Origin: Gemmobacter caeruleus
GTDB taxonomy: Bacteria > Pseudomonadota > Alphaproteobacteria > Rhodobacterales > Rhodobacteraceae
DNA length: 64,000 nt
NCBI RefSeq assembly: GCF_008271655.1
Contig: NZ_VKKX01000011.1
Location: 620,001-684,000 of the forward strand
Direction: 5' to 3'
Positions 25,076 to 33,891 of this stretch are shown piece by piece. The notes under the pieces were generated by a model. It made no database searches, had not been told where the DNA came from, and saw only the letters and a program-made list of their open reading frames with translations. How positions within the stretch are numbered: the stretch's first letter is position 1; each line of letters begins with the position of its first letter. Made by a program: the position numbers and the translations under genes.

Positions 25076-25150
25076 TGGAGCGGGCGATGAGATTCGAACT
25101 CACGACCCTAACCTTGGCAAGGTTATGCTCTACCCCTGAGCTACGCCCGC
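25076..25150 (-). tRNA. tRNA-Gly (GCC)
   Basis: Read leftwards: acceptor GCGGGCG/CGCCCGC, D arm GCTCAGGGGTAGAGC, anticodon loop CTTGCCAAG with anticodon GCC (glycine), T arm GTGAG-TTCGAAT-CTCAT and encoded CCA. Length is 75 bases. It is the downstream copy of a tandem pair. Confidence 0.97.
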
Positions 25151-25168
25151 GCTACAATCGGTCCGAAC

Positions 25169-25243
25169 TGGAGCGGGCGATGAGATTCGAACTCACGACC
25201 CTAACCTTGGCAAGGTTATGCTCTACCCCTGAGCTACGCCCGC
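25169..25243 (-). tRNA. tRNA-Gly (GCC), second identical copy
   Basis: The sequence is identical to the neighbouring tRNA-Gly through all 75 bases including CCA, and the two are separated by 18 bases, so they form one transcript ending at the terminator at 25043. It is the promoter-proximal copy. Confidence 0.97.
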
Positions 25244-25414
25244 GCTGCCGGTTCGGTGGAGCGGGATTTAGTCCGGGTGCGCGGTGGCCGCAAGGGGGAA
25301 AACGCATTGCCCGGCGAAAAATCTTTGCGGCGGCGAAAAGCCCTGCTGCGCTAAGCCACTGTTAAGACATGGGGTGCAGCATAGGGGGCAGAGACGGTTG
25401 CGAAAGGCCCTGCG

Positions 25415-25615
25415 ATGTTGCCCTGTCTGACCCTGATCCGCCTGCTGATCGCCATCGCGCGGGCGCCGGCGTTTGGGGTGCGGCGTCGGGTGCTGGCCGT
25501 GGCTGATATGCTCGCCTTGCGGCGCCGGCTGGCGCGGCGCGGGGCGCAGTTCGGTGCCGCGCCGCTGGCCCGGGCCGGCGTGACCTCGCCCCGTCTCTGT
25601 CATGTGCCGCCCTGA
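25415..25615 (+). CDS. Small basic hypothetical protein
   Basis: A possible 66-residue protein (start MLPCLTLIRLLIAIARAPAF) with a hydrophobic N-terminal helix and an Arg-rich remainder (VRRRVL, RRRLARRG). A GAAAGG ribosome site precedes the ATG at good spacing, and codon choice resembles neighbouring genes. No family is recognised, and it could still be chance in G+C-rich DNA. Confidence 0.4.
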   Translation: MLPCLTLIRLLIAIARAPAFGVRRRVLAVADMLALRRRLARRGAQFGAAPLARAGVTSPRLCHVPP

Positions 25616-25660
25616 GGGGCGGAAGCCGGGGCCGCGCAGACAGGATCGCGATGCGGAACG

Positions 25661-25758
25661 CCGCCCCGGTGGGGCGGTGTGGCAAGGCGATTGGCGGTGG
25701 CTCACGCATGACGCGGGCCGCAGCCCGGTGGCGTGCTGCCGCCCCGGCAGACCGGGGC
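25661..25758. other. Two G+C-rich hairpins after pyc
   Basis: The gap between the small hypothetical gene and the convergent pyc gene holds two perfect stems: CCGCCCC/GGGGCGG (25661-25677, three-base loop) and GCCCCGG/CCGGGGC (25741-25758, four-base loop; eight bases past the pyc stop). Neither has a T-run. They may be Rho-independent-like 3' ends without U-tracts or RNA stabilisers. Confidence 0.35.
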
Positions 25759-25765
25759 AGGGGGG

Positions 25766-28700
25766 TCACTCCAGCTCGATCAGCAGATCCTTGGCGTCGA
25801 TCTGGCTGCCGGCCGCAACATGCACTGCCTTGATTGTCGCTTCGCGATCGGCATGCAGGCCGGTTTCCATCTTCATCGCCTCGATGGTCAGCAGCAGGTC
25901 GCCCGCCCGCACCTTCTGCCCCGGCGTGACCGAGACCGAGGCGATGGAGCCCGGCATCGGAGCGCCGATATGGTTGGCGTTGGCGGTATCGGCCTTGGGC
26001 CGGGCGGCGGTCTTGGCCTTGACCGCGCGGTTGGGCACGCGGATCACGCGCGGCTGGCCGTTCAGTTCGAAGAACACCTTGCAATCGCCGTCATCGCCGG
26101 TCTCGCCCACGGCTTGCAGGCGGATCTCCAGCGTCTTGCCGGGGTCGATCTCGCAGCTGATCTCGTCGCCCGGTTCCATGCCGTAAAAGAAGGTCCGAGT
26201 CGGCAGGGTGCGCACCGGGCCGTATTGCCGGTGACGGCCCATATAGTCGAGGAAGACCTTGGGATACATCAGATACCCGTTCAGATCCTCGTCATCGACC
26301 TTGAAGCCGTTGAGATCGGCCGAAAGTTTGGCCCGGGTCGCCTCCAGATCGACGGGGGCCATGCCCAGGCCGGGGCGTGCGGTCAACGGGGCCTCGCCCT
26401 TCAGCACCTTTTTCTGGATGCCTTCGGGCCAGCCGCCCTGGGGCTGCCCCAGATTGCCCTTCATCATGTCCACGACCGAATCGGGGAAGGCCACATCGAC
26501 CGCCGGATCCTCGACCTGTGCCCGCGACAGACCCTGCGCCACCATCATCAGCGCCATGTCGCCCACCACCTTGGACGAGGGCGTGACCTTCACAATATCG
26601 CCGAACATCCGGTTGGCATCGGCATAGGCCTGCGCCACCTCGGGCCAGCGTTCCTCCAGCCCCAGCGACCGGGCCTGGGCCTTGAGGTTGGTGAACTGGC
26701 CTCCGGGCATTTCGTGCAGATATACCTCCGAAGCCGGGGCGGCGAGGCCGCTTTCAAAGGCGGCATATTGCGCGCGCACATGTTCCCAATAGTTGGAAAT
26801 CTCGCGGATCGCGCCGATATCGAGGCCGGTATCGCGGTCGGTATGACGCAGCGCCTCGACGATCGAGCCAAGGCAGGGCTGCGAGGTGCCGCCTGAAAAC
26901 GCATCCATCGCCGCATCCACCGCATCCACCCCGGCATCGCAGGCGGCGAGGATCGTCGCCGCCGCCGCGCCGCTGGTATCATGGGTGTGGAAGTGGATCG
27001 GCAGGCCGACCTCCTGCTTCAGCGTCTTGACCAGCACGCGGGCAGCGGCGGGTTTCAACAGGCCCGCCATATCCTTCAGGCCCAGCACATGCGCGCCGGC
27101 GGCCTTCAGATCCTTCGCCATGGCGACGTAATATTTCAGGTCATATTTGGCGCGGGCCGGGTCGAGCAGATCGCCGGTATAGCAGATCGTACCCTCGCAG
27201 ACCTTGTTCGCCTCGATCACCGCATCCATGGCGACGCGCATGTTCTCGACCCAGTTCAGGCTGTCGAAGACGCGGAACACATCGACCCCGGTCTCGGCCG
27301 CCTGTTTGACGAAGGCCTGAACCACATTGTCGGGATAGTTGGTGTAGCCCACGCCGTTGGAGGCGCGCAGCAGCATCTGCGTCATCAGGTTGGGCATCGC
27401 CGCCCGCAGGTCGCGCAGGCGCTGCCAGGGGCATTCCTGCAAGAAGCGATAGGCGACATCGAAGGTCGCGCCGCCCCAGCATTCGACGCTGAACAGCTGC
27501 GGCAGGTTCGCGGCATAGGCCGGCGCCACGCGGATCATGTCGATGGAGCGCATGCGCGTGGCCAAGAGCGACTGGTGGCCGTCGCGCATGGTGGTGTCGG
27601 TCAGCAGCACCTTGGTCTGCGCCTTCATCCAGTCGGCCACCGCCTGCGGGCCCTTCTGTTCCAGCAGGTTGCGCGTGCCCATGGCGGGCTCGGCGCGCGG
27701 GACGGGGGGCTTGGGCGCCTTGACCTCGGCCGCGGGTTTCGGGCGGCCCGCCGTCTCGGGGTGCCCGTTCACCGTGATATCGGCGATATAGGTCAGGATC
27801 TTGGTTGCCCGGTCGCGCCGCTTGTTGAACTGGAACAGCGCGGGCGTCGTGTCGATGAACTTGGTCGTATAGGTGTCGTCCAGGAAGGTCGGGTGCTTCA
27901 GCAGGTTCTCGACAAAGGCGATGTTGGTGGAAACCCCGCGGATGCGGAATTCCGACAGGGCGCGGTGCATCCGGCTGATCGCCAGTTGCGGGGTTTGCGC
28001 CCAGGCCGTGACCTTGACCAGCAGCGAATCGTAATAGCGGGTGATCACCGCGCCGGAATAGGCGGTGCCGCCATCCAGCCGGATGCCGTTGCCGGTGGCG
28101 CTGCGATAGGCGGTGATGCGGCCGTAATCGGGGATGAAGTTGTTTTGCGGGTCTTCGGTCGTCACGCGGCATTGCAGCGCGTGGCCCATCAGGCGCACAT
28201 CCTCTTGCCGGGCGACGCCGGTCGCCACTGCCAGCGGCTTGCCCTCGGCGATCAGGATCTGGGCCTGCACGATGTCGATGCCGGTCACCTGTTCGGTGAC
28301 GGTATGTTCCACCTGCACGCGGGGGTTCACCTCGATGAAGTAGAACTTGCCGCTGTCCATATCCATCAGGAATTCGACGGTGCCGGCGCATTCGTAATTC
28401 ACATGCTGGCAGATGCGCTTGCCCAGTTCGCAGATCTCGGTCCGCTGCGCGTCGGTCAGATAGGGGGCGGGGGCGCGTTCGACGACCTTCTGGTTGCGGC
28501 GCTGCACGGTGCAGTCGCGTTCATAGAGGTGATAGATCGCGCCCTGCTTGTCGCCGAGGATCTGGACCTCCACATGGCGGGCGCGCAGGATCATCTTTTC
28601 CAGATAGCCCTCGCCATTGCCGAAGGCGGCCTCGGCCTCGCGCCGGCCTTCCAGCACCTTTGCCTCCAGCTCCTCCGGGGTGTTGATCGGGCGCATGCCG

Positions 28701-29206
28701 CGCCCGCCGCCGCCCCAGGACGCCTTGAGCATCAGCGGATAGCCGATCTCGGCCGCCTCCTTGCGGATCGCGTCAAAGTCATTGCCCAGCACCTCGGTCG
28801 CGGGGATGACCGGCACGCCGGCCGCGACGGCCACGCGCCGGGCGCTGGCCTTGTCGCCCAGGGCGCGCATGGTTTCGGCGCGCGGGCCGATGAAGGTGAT
28901 GCCCGCCTGTTCGCAGGCCTCGACGAAATCGGGGTTTTCCGACAGCAGGCCATAGCCCGGGTGGATCGCGTCGGCGCCCGACAGTTTCGCGACGCGGATG
29001 ATTTCCGGGATCGACAGATAGGCGCCCACCGGCGACAGGCCCTGGCCGATCAGATAGGCCTCGTCCGCCTTGAAGCGGTGGAGCGAGAGCTTGTCCTCCT
29101 CGGCATAGACCGCGACGGTCTTCTTGCCCATCTCATTGGCGGCCCGCATCACGCGGATAGCGATCTCGCCGCGATTGGCGATCAGGATCTTGCGGAACTC
29201 GGGCAT
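25766..29206 (-). CDS. pyc: Pyruvate carboxylase
   Basis: A 1146-residue biotin enzyme that makes oxaloacetate from pyruvate, bicarbonate and ATP. Biotin carboxylase (about 1-460) has the ILIANRGEIAIRV start and ATP-grasp WGGGGRGMR. The carboxyltransferase TIM barrel (about 540-815) begins LTDTTMRDGHQSLLATRMR. A PYC-type linker or allosteric domain follows, then the biotin carrier domain with the biotinyl lysine Lys1112 in IEAMKMETG. The start follows GAGGGGAAAGCC; a further 62 upstream codons are open but unlike the family. Direct repeats upstream suggest transcriptional control. Confidence 0.97.
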   Translation of the reverse strand: MPEFRKILIANRGEIAIRVMRAANEMGKKTVAVYAEEDKLSLHRFKADEAYLIGQGLSPVGAYLSIPEIIRVAKLSGADAIHPGYGLLSENPDFVEACEQAGITFIGPRAETMRALGDKASARRVAVAAGVPVIPATEVLGNDFDAIRKEAAEIGYPLMLKASWGGGGRGMRPINTPEELEAKVLEGRREAEAAFGNGEGYLEKMILRARHVEVQILGDKQGAIYHLYERDCTVQRRNQKVVERAPAPYLTDAQRTEICELGKRICQHVNYECAGTVEFLMDMDSGKFYFIEVNPRVQVEHTVTEQVTGIDIVQAQILIAEGKPLAVATGVARQEDVRLMGHALQCRVTTEDPQNNFIPDYGRITAYRSATGNGIRLDGGTAYSGAVITRYYDSLLVKVTAWAQTPQLAISRMHRALSEFRIRGVSTNIAFVENLLKHPTFLDDTYTTKFIDTTPALFQFNKRRDRATKILTYIADITVNGHPETAGRPKPAAEVKAPKPPVPRAEPAMGTRNLLEQKGPQAVADWMKAQTKVLLTDTTMRDGHQSLLATRMRSIDMIRVAPAYAANLPQLFSVECWGGATFDVAYRFLQECPWQRLRDLRAAMPNLMTQMLLRASNGVGYTNYPDNVVQAFVKQAAETGVDVFRVFDSLNWVENMRVAMDAVIEANKVCEGTICYTGDLLDPARAKYDLKYYVAMAKDLKAAGAHVLGLKDMAGLLKPAAARVLVKTLKQEVGLPIHFHTHDTSGAAAATILAACDAGVDAVDAAMDAFSGGTSQPCLGSIVEALRHTDRDTGLDIGAIREISNYWEHVRAQYAAFESGLAAPASEVYLHEMPGGQFTNLKAQARSLGLEERWPEVAQAYADANRMFGDIVKVTPSSKVVGDMALMMVAQGLSRAQVEDPAVDVAFPDSVVDMMKGNLGQPQGGWPEGIQKKVLKGEAPLTARPGLGMAPVDLEATRAKLSADLNGFKVDDEDLNGYLMYPKVFLDYMGRHRQYGPVRTLPTRTFFYGMEPGDEISCEIDPGKTLEIRLQAVGETGDDGDCKVFFELNGQPRVIRVPNRAVKAKTAARPKADTANANHIGAPMPGSIASVSVTPGQKVRAGDLLLTIEAMKMETGLHADREATIKAVHVAAGSQIDAKDLLIELE

Positions 29207-29280
29207 GGCTTTCCCCTCGGCCGTGGCTGAAATTTCGCGCCACTTTAGGCGTGCTGCACTGCGGCGCAAGGTCACGCAGC

Positions 29281-29365
29281 GGCATTTTGCGAAGTTTTGC
29301 GAAATATGCAGCGGAACTTTGCAGTTGCAAACAGTCTCCGGGCATTTTGTGAAGTTAGCGCTAAC
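29281..29365. promoter_or_regulatory. Repeat-rich control region between pyc and uvrD/pcrA
   Basis: The sequence GGCATTTTGYGAAGTT occurs at 29281-29296 and 29341-29356 with one difference, exactly 60 bases apart. Between them lie TTTTGCGAAAT and GAACTTTGCAGTTGCAAAC, and the second copy runs into a perfect 12-base palindrome GTTAGCGCTAAC (29354-29365). The TTTGCGAA and ACTTTGCA elements resemble sites reported for RamB/PccR-type (ScfR) regulators of carbon metabolism, and the palindrome is like LacI-family operators. The regulators are not in the window. Confidence 0.5.
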
Positions 29366-29442
29366 ATCGGGCGGCCAGCCAGAAGGGAACATTCGCGGAA
29401 CGCGATCTTCCCAAGGCTGTCGGGCGCGGTTACAGTGGCGCC

Positions 29443-31866
29443 ATGACCGGATATGACGACTCGCAGCATGATGAGGGCGCCTTTGCGGCGGCCGTGCCCC
29501 TGTCGCAACGCGCCATGGCGGCGCGCCCTGCGCCCTATCTCGATGACCTGAACCCGGCGCAGCGCGCCGCGGTGCTGGCGCTGGACGGGCCGGTGCTGAT
29601 GCTGGCAGGGGCGGGCACCGGCAAGACCAAGGCGCTGACCAGCCGCATCGCGCATCTGCTGTTCACCGGCAAGGCCCGCCCGAACGAGATCCTGGCCGTG
29701 ACCTTTACCAACAAGGCCGCGCGCGAGATGAAGGACCGCGTGGCGCGCATGCTGGGCCAGGTGGAGGGGATGCCCTGGATGGGCACCTTCCATTCCATCA
29801 GTGTCAAGATCCTGCGCCGCCATGCCGAACTGGTCGGGCTGAAGTCGAACTTCACCATTCTGGATACCGACGACCAGATCCGGTTGATGAAACAGCTGAT
29901 CGTCGCGGCCAACATGGATGAAAAGCGGTGGCCGGCGCGGCAGCTGGCCGGGCTGATCGACCATTGGAAGAACCGCGCCTGGACCCCGGCCAAGGTGCCC
30001 GCGTCCGAGGCGGCGGGTTTCAACAACCGCGGGACGGAACTGTATGAACAATATCAGGACCGCCTGCGCAGCCTGAATGCCTGCGATTTCGGTGACCTGC
30101 TGATGCATTGCGTCACCATCTTTCAGGCCCATCCCGATGTCTTGCAGCAATATCAGCGCTGGCTGCGCTATATTCTGGTGGACGAATATCAGGATACCAA
30201 TGTCGCGCAATATCTGTGGCTCCGGCTGCTGGCGCAGGGTCATCGCAACATCTGTTGCGTGGGTGATGACGACCAGTCGATCTATGGCTGGCGCGGTGCC
30301 GAAGTGGGCAATATCCTGCGGTTCGAAAAGGATTTTCCAGGCGCGCAGGTGGTGCGGCTGGAACAGAATTACCGCTCGACCGAACATATCCTTGCTGCCG
30401 CCTCGGGCATCATCGCGGGCAACGCCGAACGGCTGGGCAAGACCCTCTGGACCGAGGCCGAGGGCGGCGAGAAGCTGCGCCTGATCGGCCATTGGGACGG
30501 CGAGGAGGAGGCGCGCTGGATCGGCGACGAGATCGAGGCGCTGCAACGCGGGTCGGGGCGCCGCGATCCGGTCGGGCTGGACGATCAGGCGATCCTGGTG
30601 CGCGCCAGCCACCAGATGCGCGCCTTCGAGGACCGTTTCCTGACCATCGGCCTGCCTTATCGCGTCATCGGCGGCCCGCGTTTCTATGAACGGCTCGAGA
30701 TCCGCGATGCCATGGCCTATTTCCGCCTCGCCGTCAGCCCCGAGGACGATCTGGCCTTTGAACGGGTGGTCAACACGCCCAAGCGCGGCCTGGGCGACAA
30801 GGCGCAGCAGGAAATCCAGCGCGCGGCACGGGCCAGCGGCGTCAGCCTGCTGGAAGGCGCGCGCGAGGTGCTGGCGCGCGGCATCATCGGCGGCAAGGGC
30901 GCGGGCCAGCTGCGCGCCTTTGTCGAAGGCGTCGATCGCTGGCACGCGGCGATCCTGAACGCCCGCCCGCAACTGGCCGATGCGGTGATCGAACCACTCC
31001 TGCCCGATACGGCCCCCCATGCCGATCTGGGCCATGTCCGCCTGGCCGAGGTCATTCTCGAGGAATCGGGCTATGTCTCGATGTGGCAGAACGACAAGAC
31101 GCCCGAGGCGCCGGGCCGGCTGGAAAACCTCAAGGAACTGGTCAAGGCGCTGGAACAGTTCGACAGCCTGCAAGGCTTTCTCGAACATGTCGCGCTGATC
31201 ATGGACAATGAAACCGAGGATGCGGCGGAAAAGGTCACGATCATGACCCTGCACGCGGCCAAGGGGCTGGAATTTCCGGTCGTCTTCCTGCCGGGATGGG
31301 AGGATGGCCTGTTCCCCAGCCAGCGCAGCATGGATGAAAGCGGCCGCAAGGGGCTGGAGGAGGAACGCCGCCTCGCCTATGTCGGCATCACCCGGGCCGA
31401 GCGGCTCTGCACCATCAGCTTTGCTGCCAATCGCCGGGTCTATGGCCAATGGCAAAGCCAGCTTCCGTCGCGCTTCATCGACGAATTGCCCGCCGATCAT
31501 GTCGATGTGCTGACGCCGCCGGGGCTGCATGGTGGCGGCTATGGCGCGGCATCCGGCTTCAGCCGGGTCGAGGAACGCGCGACCAAGGCCGATGTCTACA
31601 ATTCGCCCGGCTGGAAACGGATGCAGGACCGCGCGACCGCCCGCCCCATTGCCCAGCCCCGCGAAAGCCGCGCGCCGGTGATCGACCTTCAGGCCGTGTC
31701 GCGCCACACACCGGGCGACCGGGTGTTCCACCAGAAATTCGGCTATGGCCGGATCGTGTCGATCGAGGGCGACAAGCTCGAAGTGGCCTTTGACAAGGCC
31801 GGGGTCAAGCATGTGGTGGCCAGCTACGTCACCCCCGCGCATGAGGCCGACGACCTGCCGTTCTGA
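29443..31866 (+). CDS. UvrD/PcrA-type ATP-dependent DNA helicase
   Basis: An 807-residue superfamily 1A 3'-5' helicase for repair and replication. Motifs in order: LNPAQRAAVLALDGPVLMLAGAGTGKT (Q motif and Walker A, near residue 55), AVTFTNKAAREMKDR (Ia), LVDEYQDTN (II), VGDDDQSIYGWRGA (III), LEQNYRST (IV), VTIMTLHAAKGLEFPVVFLPGWEDGLFPS (V) and EEERRLAYVGITRA (VI). The C-terminal GDRVFHQKFGYGRI is the UvrD/PcrA Tudor-like end. Either uvrD or pcrA is an acceptable name. It diverges from pyc and ends before an intergenic repeat. Confidence 0.95.
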   Translation: MTGYDDSQHDEGAFAAAVPLSQRAMAARPAPYLDDLNPAQRAAVLALDGPVLMLAGAGTGKTKALTSRIAHLLFTGKARPNEILAVTFTNKAAREMKDRVARMLGQVEGMPWMGTFHSISVKILRRHAELVGLKSNFTILDTDDQIRLMKQLIVAANMDEKRWPARQLAGLIDHWKNRAWTPAKVPASEAAGFNNRGTELYEQYQDRLRSLNACDFGDLLMHCVTIFQAHPDVLQQYQRWLRYILVDEYQDTNVAQYLWLRLLAQGHRNICCVGDDDQSIYGWRGAEVGNILRFEKDFPGAQVVRLEQNYRSTEHILAAASGIIAGNAERLGKTLWTEAEGGEKLRLIGHWDGEEEARWIGDEIEALQRGSGRRDPVGLDDQAILVRASHQMRAFEDRFLTIGLPYRVIGGPRFYERLEIRDAMAYFRLAVSPEDDLAFERVVNTPKRGLGDKAQQEIQRAARASGVSLLEGAREVLARGIIGGKGAGQLRAFVEGVDRWHAAILNARPQLADAVIEPLLPDTAPHADLGHVRLAEVILEESGYVSMWQNDKTPEAPGRLENLKELVKALEQFDSLQGFLEHVALIMDNETEDAAEKVTIMTLHAAKGLEFPVVFLPGWEDGLFPSQRSMDESGRKGLEEERRLAYVGITRAERLCTISFAANRRVYGQWQSQLPSRFIDELPADHVDVLTPPGLHGGGYGAASGFSRVEERATKADVYNSPGWKRMQDRATARPIAQPRESRAPVIDLQAVSRHTPGDRVFHQKFGYGRIVSIEGDKLEVAFDKAGVKHVVASYVTPAHEADDLPF

Positions 31867-31871
31867 CCCTT

Positions 31872-31932
31872 TTCATCTGTTCAAAAATATCCTGCGGGGA
31901 GGTCCGGAGCGGTGCAAAACCCCTCCGGCGCC
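31872..31932 (+). repeat. 61-base intergenic repeat, copy 1
   Basis: This element starts TTCATCTGTTCAAAAATATCC and ends in a hairpin-forming segment (GGTGCAAAACCCCTCCGG, with one mismatch in the stem). The reverse complement of 42554-42614 matches it at 59 of 61 positions. It begins six bases after the helicase stop, in the gap to the convergent gshA. It probably acts as a 3'-end element. Confidence 0.8.
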
Positions 31933-31954
31933 TGCCATCAGCGCCCCGTCGGGG

Positions 31955-33301
31955 TCACAGCCGCGCGGCCTGGTAAAGCGGCGCGAGGCTGCCTTTCCAC
32001 GGGCCTTGCCAGGCCGCCAGATAGCGGTCGGCCTGCGTCTGCCCGGTCTCCAGGCTTTCCATCAGCGGTGCCAGATGCACCTCCTCGCCCAGACCGCGCG
32101 CGACCAGCCCGGCCTGTGACAGCGCCACCGCCGCCCGCGCCAGATCCATCAGCTTCACGCCGCCCGCCTCGCCCTGCAATCCCTTGACCGAGGCGGCAAC
32201 GCGCAAGCCTTCGCGGGTGGCGGCATCGAACCCCTTGACCAGATCCCAGGCTGCATCCAGTGCGGTCTGGTCATAGGTCAGCCCGACCCAGAAGGCCGGC
32301 AGCGCCACGATATGCGCCGCATCGCCCACATCGGCGCCGCGCATCTCGATATATTTCTTCACCCGCGCCTCGGGGAAAACCGTCGTCATATGGTCGGCCC
32401 AGTCGCTGAGCGTCGGCTTTTCGCCGGGCAGGGCGGGCAATTCGCCGCGCAGGAAGGCGCGGAAGCTCTGGCCCAGGGCATTGATGTAATGGCCGTCGCG
32501 ATAGACGAAATACATCGGCACATCCAGCACCCAGTCCACATAGCGCTGAAAGCCCATGCCGGGTTCAAAGGCAAAAGGCAGCATGCCGGTGCGGCTGGCA
32601 TCCAGATCGCGCCAGATGCGCGAACGCCAGGATTTGTGCCCGTTGGGCTTGCCCTCGAAGAACGGGCTGGAGGCGAACAGCGCCGTCGCCACCGGCTGCA
32701 AGGCCAGCGCCACGCGCAGTTTCTGCACCATGTCGGCCTCGGAGGCATAGTCGAGATTCACCTGCACGGTCGAGGTGCGATACATCATCTGCGTGCCATG
32801 GGTGCCGACGCGGCCCATGTAATCGGTCATCAGCCGGTAACGGCCCTTGGGCATGACCGGCATTTCGTCATGATGCCATTCCGGCGCGGCGCCCAGGCCC
32901 AGAAAGCCCACGCCCCAGCCCTCGGTCACGGCGCGCACCTCGGCCAGGTGGTTTTCCAGTTCGGCCTTCACGGCATGTGTATCGACCAGTGGCGCGCCCG
33001 ACAGTTCGAACTGGCCCCCGGGTTCCAGGCTGACGCTGGCGCCGTTGCGCGACAGGCCGATGATCTTGCCCTGTTCCAGCACCTCGGCCCAGCCGAAGCG
33101 GTCGCGCAGCCCTTCCAGCAGCGCCTTGATCGAGCGCGGGCCGTCATAGGGCAGGGGGGCGCGGCTGCCCTCCAGAAAGCCGAACTTTTCGTGTTCGGTG
33201 CCGATGCGCCAGTCGGCGCGCGGCTTGCAGCCGGATTCCATCATCCCGGCCAGCTGGTCGAAGCTTTCGATCGGGCCGCCGCCGTTTTGGGGGATGGACA
33301 T
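31955..33301 (-). CDS. gshA: Glutamate-cysteine ligase, plant/alphaproteobacterial type
   Basis: A 448-residue enzyme for the first step of glutathione synthesis. WRIGTEHEKFGFLEG carries the nucleotide/metal-binding Glu residues, SLEPGGQFELSGAPL and MYRTSTVQVNLDYASEADM are the conserved core of the GCS2 (plant Gsh1) family, and RYVDWVLDVPMYFVYRDG is also typical. Cysteine positions for redox control seen in plants are not evident. It is a single gene with a GAGAGCCTC ribosome site. Confidence 0.94.
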   Translation of the reverse strand: MSIPQNGGGPIESFDQLAGMMESGCKPRADWRIGTEHEKFGFLEGSRAPLPYDGPRSIKALLEGLRDRFGWAEVLEQGKIIGLSRNGASVSLEPGGQFELSGAPLVDTHAVKAELENHLAEVRAVTEGWGVGFLGLGAAPEWHHDEMPVMPKGRYRLMTDYMGRVGTHGTQMMYRTSTVQVNLDYASEADMVQKLRVALALQPVATALFASSPFFEGKPNGHKSWRSRIWRDLDASRTGMLPFAFEPGMGFQRYVDWVLDVPMYFVYRDGHYINALGQSFRAFLRGELPALPGEKPTLSDWADHMTTVFPEARVKKYIEMRGADVGDAAHIVALPAFWVGLTYDQTALDAAWDLVKGFDAATREGLRVAASVKGLQGEAGGVKLMDLARAAVALSQAGLVARGLGEEVHLAPLMESLETGQTQADRYLAAWQGPWKGSLAPLYQAARL

Positions 33302-33360
33302 GAGGCTCTCCGTTCTGGCCGGTTCCGGGCGCTAACAGGTGGCGCGGCGCGCGGCGCAAG

Positions 33361-33891
33361 TCAAGCCGGCCCGAGACGCGTTGCCGCCCGTTCGCGACGC
33401 CAGACCACCGGGCCCAGCGTATCTTCGGCGCCGCCGGGCGCGTCGAGCGCGGCGACAAGCGCCTGGCTGTTCATGCCGGGCAGCGTGGCAAAGGCGTCGA
33501 ACAGCCGGTCCGCCCCGGCGGCATCGACCGGGATCAGCAGCGCCTGGCCGTCGGTCTGCTTGACGCGCCAGAACCGGCGCTGGCCGCGCGACAACAGGCG
33601 CAATTCGGTCATTTCGCGCAACGAGACAAAGCCGCCGCCCTCGGGGCCGAAGACGCCGATCTGCGCCTCGTCCACCTCGATCAGCCCGGCGCTGGCGGTC
33701 GGGCGGGCAAAGCGCAGCCGCCGCAGCGCGATCACCCCGAGCGCCGCGCCAAGTGCCAGCAGCGCCGCCCCCAGCGGCAGGAACAGCCAGCCCCCCAGCC
33801 GCAAGAGCCAGAGCCCCGCCGCGCAGACGGTCGCCGCCAGCGCGAGGTCACGATAGCGTGACAGCGTGACCAATGCCTCTGGGCGGATCAT
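33361..33891 (-). CDS. Membrane protein of unknown function
   Basis: A 176-residue protein with two transmembrane helices at about residues 15-57 (LALAATVCAAGLWLLRLGGWLFLPLGAALLALGAALGVIAL) and a soluble, PH-domain-like C-terminal part (ASAGLIEVDEAQIGVFGPEGGGFVSLREMTELRL). It resembles small PH-like bacterial membrane proteins but is not identified. Start at MIRPEALV: that ATG overlaps the rsmE TGA (ATGA), which indicates translational coupling. Confidence 0.75.
   Translation of the reverse strand: MIRPEALVTLSRYRDLALAATVCAAGLWLLRLGGWLFLPLGAALLALGAALGVIALRRLRFARPTASAGLIEVDEAQIGVFGPEGGGFVSLREMTELRLLSRGQRRFWRVKQTDGQALLIPVDAAGADRLFDAFATLPGMNSQALVAALDAPGGAEDTLGPVVWRRERAATRLGPA

Noticed and set aside
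25076-25243. The two-copy tRNA-Gly region as a mobile-element attachment site
   Set aside because: The copies are intact tandem genes with a terminator; no integrase or direct-repeat att remnant is next to them.
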